DNA of 49,419 bases from an uncultured Porphyromonadaceae bacterium (GTDB lineage: Bacteria; Bacteroidota; Bacteroidia; Bacteroidales; Muribaculaceae), in assembly GCA_947175495.1 (NCBI GenBank), contig CAMWNB010000014.1:1-49419 (forward strand), given 5' to 3'. Numbering within the stretch: the first letter of the stretch is position 1; the number at the start of each line of letters is the position of its first letter. The notes under the pieces are model-generated. The model was not told where the DNA came from. It did not search any database and worked only from the letters and a program-made list of their open reading frames with translations. The position numbers and the translations under genes are program-made. This document shows, piece by piece, positions 1 to 9,500 of the stretch.

Positions 1-98
1 ATACTACAGATTTGACGCTTAGACAACGTAACTTTATTTTAGAGAAATTTCCTGATTACCATCGCCCCGACGTTAACAAATATTGAGGAACGGGGTCT

Positions 99-137
99 AA
101 AAAAGGGAGCCACGATGCGTCGCGCGTCGTGGCTCCC
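99..137 (-). terminator. Rho-independent terminator of the CBM96-like gene
   Basis: An 11-bp perfect stem (105-115 with 127-137, GGGAGCCACGA and its complement) is followed on the minus strand by a run of six T (plus-strand A run 99-104). It lies 28 bases past the stop codon of the gene that ends at 165. Nothing recognisable is seen in 1-98. Confidence 0.85.
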
Positions 138-164
138 GAATCTATGGAATATCTGTGAGAAACT

Positions 165-1676
165 TTACTTCACATATACTTTGACGGCCTTTGCGCCCTG
201 ACGCTTAACGTAGACGCCGGGGGTCAGATTGTCGCCGCTGACACGCATGCCGCTGAGGTTGTAGTACTCTACGGGAGCGTTTTCGTCTTCTACAACGGTG
301 ATTTCCTCAATGCCGGTGGAAGTCTTCTTGCTGTAGTTGACAGTGAGCTGGGGATAGAGGTCGGCAGCGGGGAAAGTGTAACCATTTCTGCTGGTTATGT
401 CGGTAGCCTCTTTTGTTGCAAAGCGCATGGCATCGTTATGCTCACCTTCTTTGGCAAGAAGGAATGCGACGTTGCCGGAGGTGACGGAGCGTGCCGCACC
501 AAGGCTGTTGATATAGTCAGTGAGGTCGATATAGCTTGTCCATGCTTCAGCGGTGCTATAAGCCTCGGTGATGCCGTCGTCGCCCATAGCTTTAGTGCCT
601 TGGCCTTTTGCTTCGAAAGATGCGACGGGCTCGGAAGCAAGAGCTTCGGTCACATGTGCCTGCTCATTTGCAAAAGTGGTGTTCTCAACTACGCTGTTGC
701 CATAGACGAAAAGATTCATGGGACGCGAACCCTTGTTCTGGCAGCAAACCAGACGGAGCACAGCACTGTTGAGGGTATAGTTGGTCTGGTCAAGTACTTC
801 CGAAGGAAGTTTGAACTCGAGAAGGCCATAGAACTCCTGGCCGTCGGCTGTTGTCTTGATTTCCATGTTGCCGTTGCCGCCATAGTTGGTGGTGTTGTTT
901 TTGCGAATCTGGGTGTCAGCGATTGTGCCAAGTACTTCTTCGCTCTGGTTGGCGTCCTCGACAAATACTACCTCAAGATAGGGAACGAGGTCTTCTGCAC
1001 TGGCAACGAATTCGGGATAATTGGTGTTGGACAGACCGTTGTTTTCTTTCGAGTAAATGCAGTTCTGGTTTGTTACAGCAGCATTATCCACATCCTGCTG
1101 GCTGAAGATGAAGTTGACGCGCGTGCCACGGACAGTCTTGACATATTCGGTAACATCGATAGCGTTAGACCATGCTGCGAGATTGCGTTTGTCTTCGGTC
1201 AGACCGTTGTCAAAGGCAGCTTTGTTCCACTGGCCTGCGAGGTCGCCCACATAAAGGGGTTCAGTAGCAAACGCGGCTTCAATGTTGCCTGCCTCCTGCT
1301 TCCAACTTGCATTCTCGGCGAAATCGTTGGCATAGCCTTGAATTGTAACCTTAGAGCCTTTGAAGCGCTCGGTGACGAAATAAAGGGTGGCCTTGCTCAC
1401 CTTCATGCCGGCGGGAAGATTGTATTCAAATCCAAGGAGGCCAACATAATCGTGATAGCCTATCAGCTGTTTTTCGTCGCCTTCGCCTTCATAGATGGCT
1501 TCCTTGCGGAATTCGAGTTTGTCGGCGGTGCCACGGGAGGTTTCGTTCTCGCTGCTGGAGCGCAGCCATGTGTCAGCCACATCGGCGAACTTTACGACTG
1601 TTGCCTCCTGCTGGGCGAAGGCAGAGCCGGTGGCGAGCAGCGCGAAGGCTGCTGCTGTGAGTAGATTTTTGATCAT
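165..1676 (-). CDS. Secreted CBM96/DNRLRE-type protein with C-terminal sorting-like tail
   Basis: 503-residue exported protein. I place the start at the internal ATG (1676), which gives MIKNLLTAAAFALLATGSAFAQ, a normal Sec signal peptide; the longer ORF adds 21 residues without signal character. The mature part has two similar units, each opening with a DTWLR or DTQIR motif followed by G-L-L-(G/E)-F-(E/K) and an ATLYFV or AVLRLV strand. This is the pattern of the DNRLRE/CBM96-type beta-sandwich, a carbohydrate-binding fold. The last 50 residues (STGIEE... then YYNLSGMRVSGDNLTPGVYV, ending KVYVK) resemble a type IX secretion (T9SS) type A C-terminal domain and closely match the tail of the propeller ending at 43953. 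A terminator separates it from the upstream lyase, so it is probably its own unit with a role in binding the locus's glycan. Domain names are from memory of the fold. Confidence 0.75.
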   Translation of the reverse strand: MIKNLLTAAAFALLATGSAFAQQEATVVKFADVADTWLRSSSENETSRGTADKLEFRKEAIYEGEGDEKQLIGYHDYVGLLGFEYNLPAGMKVSKATLYFVTERFKGSKVTIQGYANDFAENASWKQEAGNIEAAFATEPLYVGDLAGQWNKAAFDNGLTEDKRNLAAWSNAIDVTEYVKTVRGTRVNFIFSQQDVDNAAVTNQNCIYSKENNGLSNTNYPEFVASAEDLVPYLEVVFVEDANQSEEVLGTIADTQIRKNNTTNYGGNGNMEIKTTADGQEFYGLLEFKLPSEVLDQTNYTLNSAVLRLVCCQNKGSRPMNLFVYGNSVVENTTFANEQAHVTEALASEPVASFEAKGQGTKAMGDDGITEAYSTAEAWTSYIDLTDYINSLGAARSVTSGNVAFLLAKEGEHNDAMRFATKEATDITSRNGYTFPAADLYPQLTVNYSKKTSTGIEEITVVEDENAPVEYYNLSGMRVSGDNLTPGVYVKRQGAKAVKVYVK

Positions 1677-1780
1677 AATTGGTATGAGATTTTTGTTGGT
1701 TTTGATAGTTAATTCGCGCGGCGCGTGGCTACTACTCAACGGGGTAGTGATTTTTTTTGTATTTTTTTTGAGTGATGCTC

Positions 1781-1811
1781 AAAAAAAGTCCCCCGGCGCG
1801 GGCCGGGGGAC
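1781..1811 (-). terminator. Terminator at the end of the susC operon
   Basis: A 10-bp GC stem (1788-1797 with 1802-1811, GTCCCCCGGC) with a 4-nt loop is followed on the minus strand by seven T (plus A run 1781-1787). It sits 24 bases after the lyase stop codon and ends the susC-susD-lipoprotein-lyase transcript. Confidence 0.9.
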
Positions 1812-1834
1812 AGAAGTCAATCATAAGGCTGAGA

Positions 1835-3253
1835 TTATTCGGCGGGGCGATAGTGCATGAGAGTGGAGAATCCGAGCTGGTCGAAGCCGCCGGAGTTGCC
1901 TCCGTAGTGGCCGCCACCGCCGTCGGCGCGGAACTGCTCGGCAATTTCCTTGACGTATTTGCCGGGAATGTTGTGGCTGTTGCAGTAGCCGGCCCAGATG
2001 TCCCATCCCGGACGGATGGTGCCGCGGCCTGCGCCGGAGATGGCGGTCATGATGCCGCCGTTGTAGGTGTACTCGGTGAAGGGGAGCGACGACTCGCTGT
2101 AGCGGAACGAGGTGCCGGAGAGGGTGGCGATGTCGTAGGACGAGCCTACTTCGGGGATGACTACGTTGTACTTTGCCACATACTGTGCGAAGGCGATGGC
2201 GCGGCCGTCCTCGAAGGCGAAGAGGTCTTCGCCGATGCCCATAGCCATCTGGCAGAACGCGCCGACCATGGCTGCGCAGAGGGTGTTGTGGCCCTGGTCG
2301 CGGCCGCTCTCGTTGCCCTGGGCGAGCTTTTCGCCGGAGCCGTCGGGGTCGTCGTAGACAGCGATGACGCCTTTGCGCATGATGCAGCCGGGGCCTTCGC
2401 CGTGCTTGAAGTGGAGGATGGCTTCGTTGACCATATCCTGGTTGTCGGCAAGGATGCCGATGGAGAGGATGGCGGTCATGGAAGCGAGGTCCCAGTTCAT
2501 CCACCAGTGGTCGGTGTTGTTCATGGCGATGAAGCGCGAGCAGAAGGGATAGAAATAGGTGGTCATCCAGTCGATCACTCCCTGGAAGCCTGCGCTGCGA
2601 CCCCAGTCGTTGTAGTCGCGCACGAGCTCGGCGGCGTTGGCTGCCTGGTGGATCTGGAACATGATGAGATACTCGTTGGAGTCGATCACGTCGTCTTTCC
2701 ATTTGTCGCGGCCCAGGAGGAGGCCCTTGTTGACGGCAGCCCAGTCCTCAAGAATCCTGATGGCCGCGGCTGCGGCCTGGCCGTCGCCTTCGAGCTGCCA
2801 TTTGAGACCGAGCTGATAGGCAGCGGCGCAGTCGCGGAAGAAGTTGGTGTAGTTGTTGTGGATGCCGGGATAGTACTCGTCGCGGAGGCCTGCGTCGTCC
2901 CAGCGGCCGCCGCCGCTGCCCCAGTTGTTGGCGTCGAGGCGCGCGAGATACTTGACGGGGCTTGCCGTGTAGGCCACGTTGCAGAACTGCGTGTTGGTGA
3001 CGAGCATATTGTAGGCGTCGCTCCATGGCTGCTGGCCGAGGTGTGCCTTGGTGTAGTCTATGTCGGCACGCGTGTGGAGCATGCAGGGATGGTTGAAGGT
3101 GTAGGTCTTGGGCTCGTACACCTTGAAGTCGGGCTCGGGCTCGGGGATTTCCCAGGAGTCGATGTCGGTCCAGCCGTCCTCGATTTCGGAGCATGCTGTG
3201 GCTCCGAAAGCTACGGCAGCGGCCGAGAGTATGATGGAAAATGCTTTTTTCAT
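1835..3253 (-). CDS. Alginate-lyase-superfamily polysaccharide lyase lipoprotein (PL38-like?)
   Basis: 472 residues. The N-terminus ends in a lipobox (GATAC) followed by SEIED, so it is a lipoprotein, probably on the surface or facing the periplasm. The rest is helix-rich, as expected for an alpha/alpha-barrel lyase. NNTDHWWMNWDLAS (about residues 245-258) matches the Asn-(Asn/His)-x-Tyr/Trp-Trp substrate-binding stretch of the alginate_lyase family (Pfam PF05426). ESGRDQGHNT (about 310-320) supplies an Arg and His where the family has catalytic Arg/His/Tyr. Lyases of this type cleave uronate-containing chains (alginate, glucuronan) by beta-elimination, leaving a 4,5-unsaturated uronate. The length and motifs suggest PL38, but I cannot separate this from PL5 or other relatives. 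It is the last gene of the susC operon, 82 bases after the Ig-repeat lipoprotein, and likely makes oligosaccharides for SusC/D import. Confidence 0.75.
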   Translation of the reverse strand: MKKAFSIILSAAAVAFGATACSEIEDGWTDIDSWEIPEPEPDFKVYEPKTYTFNHPCMLHTRADIDYTKAHLGQQPWSDAYNMLVTNTQFCNVAYTASPVKYLARLDANNWGSGGGRWDDAGLRDEYYPGIHNNYTNFFRDCAAAYQLGLKWQLEGDGQAAAAAIRILEDWAAVNKGLLLGRDKWKDDVIDSNEYLIMFQIHQAANAAELVRDYNDWGRSAGFQGVIDWMTTYFYPFCSRFIAMNNTDHWWMNWDLASMTAILSIGILADNQDMVNEAILHFKHGEGPGCIMRKGVIAVYDDPDGSGEKLAQGNESGRDQGHNTLCAAMVGAFCQMAMGIGEDLFAFEDGRAIAFAQYVAKYNVVIPEVGSSYDIATLSGTSFRYSESSLPFTEYTYNGGIMTAISGAGRGTIRPGWDIWAGYCNSHNIPGKYVKEIAEQFRADGGGGHYGGNSGGFDQLGFSTLMHYRPAE

Positions 3254-3283
3254 CGTTGTGTTGTGTTGATGTTGGTTTTATAT

Positions 3284-3315
3284 CGGCAGGGATGCTTTGC
3301 AGGGCATCCCTGCCG
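3284..3315. repeat. Intercistronic 12-bp hairpin
   Basis: A perfect 12-bp inverted repeat (3284-3295 with 3304-3315, CGGCAGGGATGC) with an 8-nt loop lies in the 82-base gap between the Ig-repeat lipoprotein and the lyase. There is no T run, so it is more likely an mRNA-stabilising or processing hairpin or a REP-like element than a terminator. Confidence 0.6.
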
Positions 3316-3335
3316 GATGGGTGAGGTTGGTGGAT

Positions 3336-4733
3336 TTACTGTGCTTCGGCTGTGGCGAATGCCTTGGCTTCGTCGGCAGTCTTGAATGTGCGTATCCAGT
3401 AGACGTCGTAGTAGGCCTGCGCGGGATCGACGTTGTCGTGGGGGATGTCGGCCACTTTGAGCTGCCAGAGGTTGAAGTCGTGGGTGGTGGTGGCCCATTC
3501 GGCGAACTTGGCAGTGAGGTCGATCATGATGAGGCGGGTGCCGTCGGGCAGGTCGAAGCCAGCCTTGTCGTGGGGGTTGCCGGAGTCGCGCACGTCCCAG
3601 GTGTTGTCGCCGCCTTTCTGTATTGTGCACTTCATGGCCATGACAGGACGCTCGGATGCCATTGTGAACATATTGTTGTTGCTGACGTCCATCTTGATGT
3701 CGCGGCGCCATTTGCTGTCGGCGCTTTCGCTGGGCGGGAAATGTATGCGCCATACTTCGTCGCCGCGCACCTCGGGAGCCTTATCGTCGGAACAGATCCA
3801 GCCGGCCCACTGGTTGCGTGCGTTCCAGATGTAGAGGCCGTTCTCTACCACTACCTGGATCGTGGTGCTCTCGCCGGTGGCGGAGCATGTGGCGGTGATG
3901 TTGGCGGAGCCGAAGCCACGGGGCGTCACCACGCCGCGGTAGACTGTGGCTACCATTTCGTCGTCGCTGGTCCAGGTGACTGAACCGACTGTGGCGTCGG
4001 CGGGATAGTAGGTGACGTCGAGGGCTACACTGCCCTGGTTGATGCAGAGGCTCTCGTCAAGGGGTGCCACCTCGACGCGCTCGGCGTCGACCATGCGGTT
4101 GATGTGGAAGCTGTAGGAGCCGCGCACGCCGCTCTTGTCGGTGGCTGTGGCGTAGACGGTGACGTCGCCCATGGCAAGGCAGGTGACGAGGCCGTTTTCG
4201 TCGACAGTGGCCAGTTCCGGATCGGAGGTGCTCCAGATGAGGCGGTCGTAGGTGTGGTCGGCAGGCAGGATTTCGGCCGCCATCTGCAGCTCGTCGGAGA
4301 CGTAGATTTTGCCGTCTTCACCTGCGGGAGTGGTGTTGGTGAGGTTGATTTCCGTAGCCTTGATGATTTCGGGAATCACGTTTACAATCACCGTGGCGGA
4401 GGCGTCGAACACGGGGAAGCCGATTTCGCCGTAAACGGTGATGATGGCGCGGCCGATGTCTCTGGCATGAATGGTACCGTCCTGGTCGACAGTGGCCACT
4501 TCCTCGTTGTCGGAGGAGAAGATGACGTTCTTGTTGGTGGCATCCTCGGGTCCTACGGTCCAGGTGATGGTGGAGTCCATACCCACGGCAAGGGGCAGCG
4601 TGGGGCTCACGTGGAGAGTGATGGTCTCAAGCATGTGGCCCTGGTCGGCGTTGAGCGTAAGCTGCTTTTCGTCGTCGCAGGAGGCAAGGCCGGCGGCCAT
4701 GACTGCGAGAGCTATGTATTTGAAACTTTTCAT
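3336..4733 (-). CDS. Ig-like repeat surface glycan-binding lipoprotein
   Basis: 465 residues, third gene of the susC operon, the position normally held by SusE/SusF-type surface glycan-binding proteins. The signal peptide ends GLASC and is followed by DDEK, an acidic stretch like the Bacteroidetes surface-export signal for lipoproteins. Three group-2 bacterial Ig-like (Big_2) repeats follow at about residues 35-300, each with the W-(T/S)-(V/S)-x-D/P...(V/L)ATVD core (TWTVGPED, IWSTSDPE, VTWTSDDE). The C-terminal 165 residues (from LYIWNARNQW) form a different, Trp-rich domain with YDVYWIRTF near the end and are the probable sugar-binding module. It resembles C-terminal domains annotated DUF4979, but I am not sure of that name. 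Likely role: tether the polysaccharide next to SusC/D. Confidence 0.75.
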   Translation of the reverse strand: MKSFKYIALAVMAAGLASCDDEKQLTLNADQGHMLETITLHVSPTLPLAVGMDSTITWTVGPEDATNKNVIFSSDNEEVATVDQDGTIHARDIGRAIITVYGEIGFPVFDASATVIVNVIPEIIKATEINLTNTTPAGEDGKIYVSDELQMAAEILPADHTYDRLIWSTSDPELATVDENGLVTCLAMGDVTVYATATDKSGVRGSYSFHINRMVDAERVEVAPLDESLCINQGSVALDVTYYPADATVGSVTWTSDDEMVATVYRGVVTPRGFGSANITATCSATGESTTIQVVVENGLYIWNARNQWAGWICSDDKAPEVRGDEVWRIHFPPSESADSKWRRDIKMDVSNNNMFTMASERPVMAMKCTIQKGGDNTWDVRDSGNPHDKAGFDLPDGTRLIMIDLTAKFAEWATTTHDFNLWQLKVADIPHDNVDPAQAYYDVYWIRTFKTADEAKAFATAEAQ

Positions 4734-4767
4734 TTCTTTAATTCTTTAAGTTTAAACCTTAAACCGA

Positions 4768-6480
4768 TTACCAGCGGGGGTTCTGCTTGAGGTTGGGGTT
4801 GAGCTGGAGCTGACTGGTGGGCAGCGGGAAGAGATAGTGCTTGGGAAGGAACTGGCGCTCGCTCTCGATGACGAGACGGCCGTCGGCGTTGACAGGCACG
4901 CCGGGGTTGGCCCATTTTTCCTGCCACTCGCCTGTCCACACGATGCCGGTGATGTCCATGGGCATTTCGGTCTCGGCTGTTTTCCAGCGGCGGAGGTCGT
5001 CGTAGCGGAAGCCTTCCTGAAAGAGTTCGAGGGTGCGCTCGCGGCGGATTTCCTCGCGCATGTCGAGGCCGTGGGTGTTTACGAATGCGTTGGACAGCAG
5101 GGGCATCTGCTTGTTCACGCGTGTGCGGGTGAGGTTGAGCGAGATGTTGAGGTCGTCGTCGCTGATCTGTCCGCCGTTGGCCTCGAAGGTGGCCTCGGCG
5201 TAGTTGAGGAGCACTTCGGCGTAGCGGAGCACGGGCCAGTCGAAGCTCTGCTGGCCGTCGAGCACGTTGCGCTCGGTGCACCATTTCTGGTGCCAGTAGC
5301 CTGTGCCTCCGCTGGGGATGGCGTTGCGTCTGGCTGCCGCTGCGATTTCGGCGTCGCTGCCGCTCCAGTCGATGCGGCTGTTCTGGTTGTTCCAGAAGTC
5401 GTCGCCGGGCTGGCAGAGGGTGTAGCGCATGCGGTGGTCGCGGTTCTGCCACTCGGAGGTGAGCTTGTCACGGCCCATGAACAGCGGCGATTTCTCGATG
5501 GGCAGACCGTCCTGGCAGAGGTACATGTCGGCGAACTTGGAGTTGACGCGCTGGTGCTGGAAGAAGATTTCGGTGGTGAGATTGCGGCCGATGGTCTTGA
5601 GTTCGGTGTCGAAGCAACGCTTGATGATGTACTCGTGGTTGTCGGCTTTGGTGAGGCCGGCGCCGTTGCACTGCACGTCCTCAAGGATGAACATGTACTT
5701 CTGCGATGCGTCGCCGAGGGCGGCGTTGTAGAAGAGCCAGAACTTGCCGCCGTCGATGACTGCCTTGGCGGCCTTGGCGGCTTCCGCGCAGAATGCACGG
5801 CCGCGTGTCTCGTCGTTCTTGTGGTTGATCTGCCATGTGCCTTCAAAGAGGCCTACGCGGCTGAGCAGTCCGAGGGCGCCTTCGCTGCCCACGCGGCCTT
5901 CGACGAGGTCGGCGGTGGGGCGGAGGAGCTCGCTGGCGGTCCAGAGGTCCTCGATGATGCGGTCGGCCACGAGAGCGCGGTCGTCACGTCCCTGGAACAG
6001 CAGGGGGCTGTCGGTGTCGATGGGTTCGAGCACGATGATGACGTCGCCGAACTTCTGGAGCAGCTGGAAATAGTTCCATGCGCGGAAGAAATAGGCTTCG
6101 CCGAGGGGCTGGCGGATGTCCTCCATGTTGCCGCCGAAACGCTCGGCGTTGCGGATGAGGAGGTTGCAGCGGCGGATGCGGTCGTAGGCGCCGGTGTAGT
6201 CGCCGTCGCTCTCGGGCACGGTGTGTATGCCCACGGACTGTGCGTCGCGTGCCTGGTCGTAGCTGATGAGGTCGCTGTGGCGGTCGCAGTGCACGTTGTC
6301 GGCATATACCATGCCGAAGTTGGGCAGCCAGTCGTAGAACTTGTTGGCAAAGAGCTGGAAGTCGCCGGCTTCGCTCCAGAGGTTGCTGTCGCTCACATCT
6401 TCCTTCGACACAAGGTCGAGGCAGGAAGAGGAAGCAAGAGCCATGGCAGCGATTGCCATATATTTAACTATGCGGTTCAT
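4768..6480 (-). CDS. susD: SusD/RagB-family nutrient-binding lipoprotein
   Basis: 570 residues. The lipobox ASSSC gives an N-terminal lipid-anchored Cys at residue 20. The helical TPR-like N-terminal half includes LIRNAERFGG and AYFFRAWNYFQLLQKFGDVI, the second being the family's A-x-F-x-R-A-x-x-Y-x-x-L signature. The C-terminal half has DWPVLRYAEVLLNYAEA and IRRERTLELFQEGFRYDDLR(R)W, both hallmark SusD motifs. SusD forms the lid over the SusC barrel and binds the oligosaccharide to be imported. It follows susC by 28 bases and precedes the Ig-repeat lipoprotein by 34. Confidence 0.95.
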   Translation of the reverse strand: MNRIVKYMAIAAMALASSSCLDLVSKEDVSDSNLWSEAGDFQLFANKFYDWLPNFGMVYADNVHCDRHSDLISYDQARDAQSVGIHTVPESDGDYTGAYDRIRRCNLLIRNAERFGGNMEDIRQPLGEAYFFRAWNYFQLLQKFGDVIIVLEPIDTDSPLLFQGRDDRALVADRIIEDLWTASELLRPTADLVEGRVGSEGALGLLSRVGLFEGTWQINHKNDETRGRAFCAEAAKAAKAVIDGGKFWLFYNAALGDASQKYMFILEDVQCNGAGLTKADNHEYIIKRCFDTELKTIGRNLTTEIFFQHQRVNSKFADMYLCQDGLPIEKSPLFMGRDKLTSEWQNRDHRMRYTLCQPGDDFWNNQNSRIDWSGSDAEIAAAARRNAIPSGGTGYWHQKWCTERNVLDGQQSFDWPVLRYAEVLLNYAEATFEANGGQISDDDLNISLNLTRTRVNKQMPLLSNAFVNTHGLDMREEIRRERTLELFQEGFRYDDLRRWKTAETEMPMDITGIVWTGEWQEKWANPGVPVNADGRLVIESERQFLPKHYLFPLPTSQLQLNPNLKQNPRW

Positions 6481-6508
6481 ATGCTGTTGTCGGTGTTATT
6501 CGTGTTTA

Positions 6509-9500
6509 TTAAAATGTAAGGTTTGCGCCGAAAGTCCATGTGCGCAGGAAGGGGTAGCGGCGGGAGTCGGTGATGCGGCGGTTGGCTTCGGGGTCCCAGT
6601 CGTCGGTGTTGCCTTTCCATTCCCAGAGGTCGGTGCCGGTGACGTAGAGACGCAGGTTGCTGATGACTTTCTGCTTGGCAAGCGCGGCTTTGGGGAGCGT
6701 GTAGCCTATGGTGAAGTTCTTCAGACGCAGGTACGAACCATCCTGCACGCTCCAGGAGGAGCACTGGTAGTTGTAGTCGTTGATGCTCGTCTGCATGGTG
6801 AGCGTGGGATAGCGGTTGTCGGGTGTTTCCTCGCTCCACACGTTGCCCACCCAGTGGTTGGATCCGTTCTGCCATGCGTTGCGCATGGGGATTCGCCAGG
6901 GGTCGGGGTCGTTGCCGGTGCCGGTGACGCGCCAGATGGTGCGCTTGGCCGCGCCCTGGAAGATGAAGTTCACGTCGAAGCCGTTCCATTCGGCGCCGAA
7001 GTTGAATGAGTACTGGATTTTGGGGTCGTCGGTGCCGAGGTACACGAGGTCGTCCTGGTTGATCTTGCCGTCGTTGTTGATGTCCTGGAACATGTTGTCG
7101 CCCACACGCACGAGCTGGATGTTGCCGGCGCCGCCGTAGTTCTCGCCGTAGCGTGCGATGTACTTCTCGAGAGTTTCTTCATTCTGGATTTTGCCGCAGT
7201 AGCGGTAGCCCCATACGGAGTTGAGGGGATAGCCTTCCTGGTCGCTGCGCACGCCTGCGCCGATGGCGCCGGAGCCGCCGTTGTCGAGAAGACGGTTCTC
7301 CACATATGTGAATGTGCCGCCGATGTGGTAGTTCACCTGACCGATGCGGTCGTTCCAGTTCACCTGGCCTTCGTAGCCCCATGCCTTGAACTTACCCTTG
7401 TTGGCCGTGGGCGCAGCGGCGCCGAGGATGCCGGGGTAGATTACGTCGATGAGCATGTTGTTGGTGCGCTTCCAGAAAGCTTCCACGGTGCCTGTGAGGC
7501 GGTTGTTGAAGAATCCGAAGTCGAGGGCGAGGTTGTAGTTGTGCACGCGCTCCCATGTGCGGTCGGTGCTGGGAAGGGTGCCTTTCACGTCCATGTTGCT
7601 GACGAGCTGTCCGCCGAGCAGGTTGCCGCCGGTGTTGTACATGGTGTAGAAGGTGACGCCGGAGTAGCGGTCGATACCGTTCTGGTTGCCGACGTTGCCG
7701 TAGGAGGCACGGAGCTTGAGTTCATTGATGTAGGGTCGCACGCCTTCCATGAATTTCTCCTCGGTGAGACGCCAGCCGAGCGATGTGCCCCAGAAGAAGG
7801 CCCAGCGGTTGGCAGCCTGGAATTTGGAGCTGCCGTCGTAGCGGAACTGGCCCTCGAGCATGTATTTGCTCTTGTAGTCGTAGTTGGCACGGCCGTAGTA
7901 GGAGAGGATGGATTCTTCCCACTTGCGGGGCGTGGAGAGACGCACTTCGCCCGAGCCATTGGGGATTTCGAGCGAGGGCTGGATGTCGAGGGTGCTGACG
8001 CCGAAGCCTTCGTATTGCTTCATGTTGTACTGCACGCCGCCCAGCAGGGTGAGGTTGTGGTCGTTGGCGAATGTCTTGTTCCAGTCGAGATAGCCCTGCA
8101 CGCTGTAGAAGTCGGTTGAGCTCTGCGTCTTCTCGTAGCTGTTGTCTTTCTTCAAGGGCGAAGTGAAGGCAAGTTCCTGGCCGTTGTAGCGGTAGAAGTC
8201 GATGCTGAGGGTCTGCTTGTCGCGCACGGCCTCGGAGTGGTTGTAGCCGAGCACCACGTTGGCGCGCAGGCCGTCGATGATTTCATAGCGCAGCGTCTCG
8301 CTGATGTTGACAGCGTTCACCTTGAGTTTGTTGTCGCCGCCGAGCTCAACGAGCCAGTTGGGCGTGCGCCACTGCTCGGCCCAGCCGTAGGGCTTGCCGT
8401 CGACGGTGCTGGTGGGGAAACCGGGCTGTGCCTGGCCCACGTTGAGTGCGGCGCCTATCTGCGAGGGAGCCACCTGGTCCTGACGGTTGTAGCCGATAAC
8501 ACTCTGCAGCGTCATGCCCTTCATGATCTGGAAGGTGTTGTTGAGTCGCATGTTGATGCGCTGGTTGTGGTTGTTGCCCCACTTGAGGTTGGAGTCGTCG
8601 TACATATAGCCGAGCGAGAAACGGAAGAGGTTCTTCTCGGTGCCGCCGCTGACGCTGAGTTCATGCTGCGTGCTCCATGAGTTGCCCCACATGACGTCCT
8701 GCCAGTCGGTGTCGAAGAACATCATCTCCGTCACGTTGGCCATGCCGAGGGGGTTGCCTGCGATCCACTGGTTGGTGTACATCTTGGCAAGGGTGGCGTA
8801 GCGCATCCAGGTGTCGGTCATGTTGTAGCCGTCGTTGCCGCGGCTTTCGAGGATGCCGTCGGCCCATTCCAGGAGGCTCATGCCCTGGTTCTGCAGGCCG
8901 ATGGTCTTATAAGTGAAGCTGCCGCTGTAGTCCACCTTCACCTTGCCTTCCTTGGCTTTCTTGGTGGTCACGAGCACAACGCCGCCTGCGGCCTTCGAAC
9001 CATAGATGGAGGCTGCGGCGTCCTTGAGGAAGTTCATGCTTTCGATGTCGGAAGGGTTGAGCAGGCGCAGCTCGTTGACGCTGTCGTACTCAACGCCGTC
9101 GATGATGACGAGCGGCTCGGAATTGTTCTTGGAGAAAGCGCCGCGCAGGCTCATGCCCCAGCTCTCGTCGCCGGGCGCGGAGCTCTGACGGGTGATGATG
9201 ACACCGGGCACCTGGCCCTGCAGGGCCTGCACGGGGCTGCTGAGGGTGCCTTTGTTTTCAAGCGACTTTTCGTCGACAACGGCCACAGAGCCGGTGAGTG
9301 TGGCTTTCTTCTGCGTGCCGTAGCCCACGACTACTACCTCGCTGAGCACTTCGGAATTTTCCTCAAGAGTGATATTGAGATGGTCGGAGGTTACGGGCAC
9401 TTCCTGTGTCTTCATTCCTACATAGCTGACGACAAGCGTCTTGCCTTTGAGATTCTTCAGGCTGAAGTTGCCGTCGATGTCGGTGATGGCCGACTGCGTG

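Noticed and set aside
1772-3385. Plus-strand ORF of 537 codons antisense to the lyase gene, and similar long antisense ORFs at 4837-6519, 14517-16484, 16798-18270, 40505-42652 and 42589-44424
   Set aside because: High-GC codon use opens long frames on the opposite strand. Translations are low-complexity (Val/Gly/Ala/His-rich), show no family motifs, and lie fully opposite well-recognised genes.
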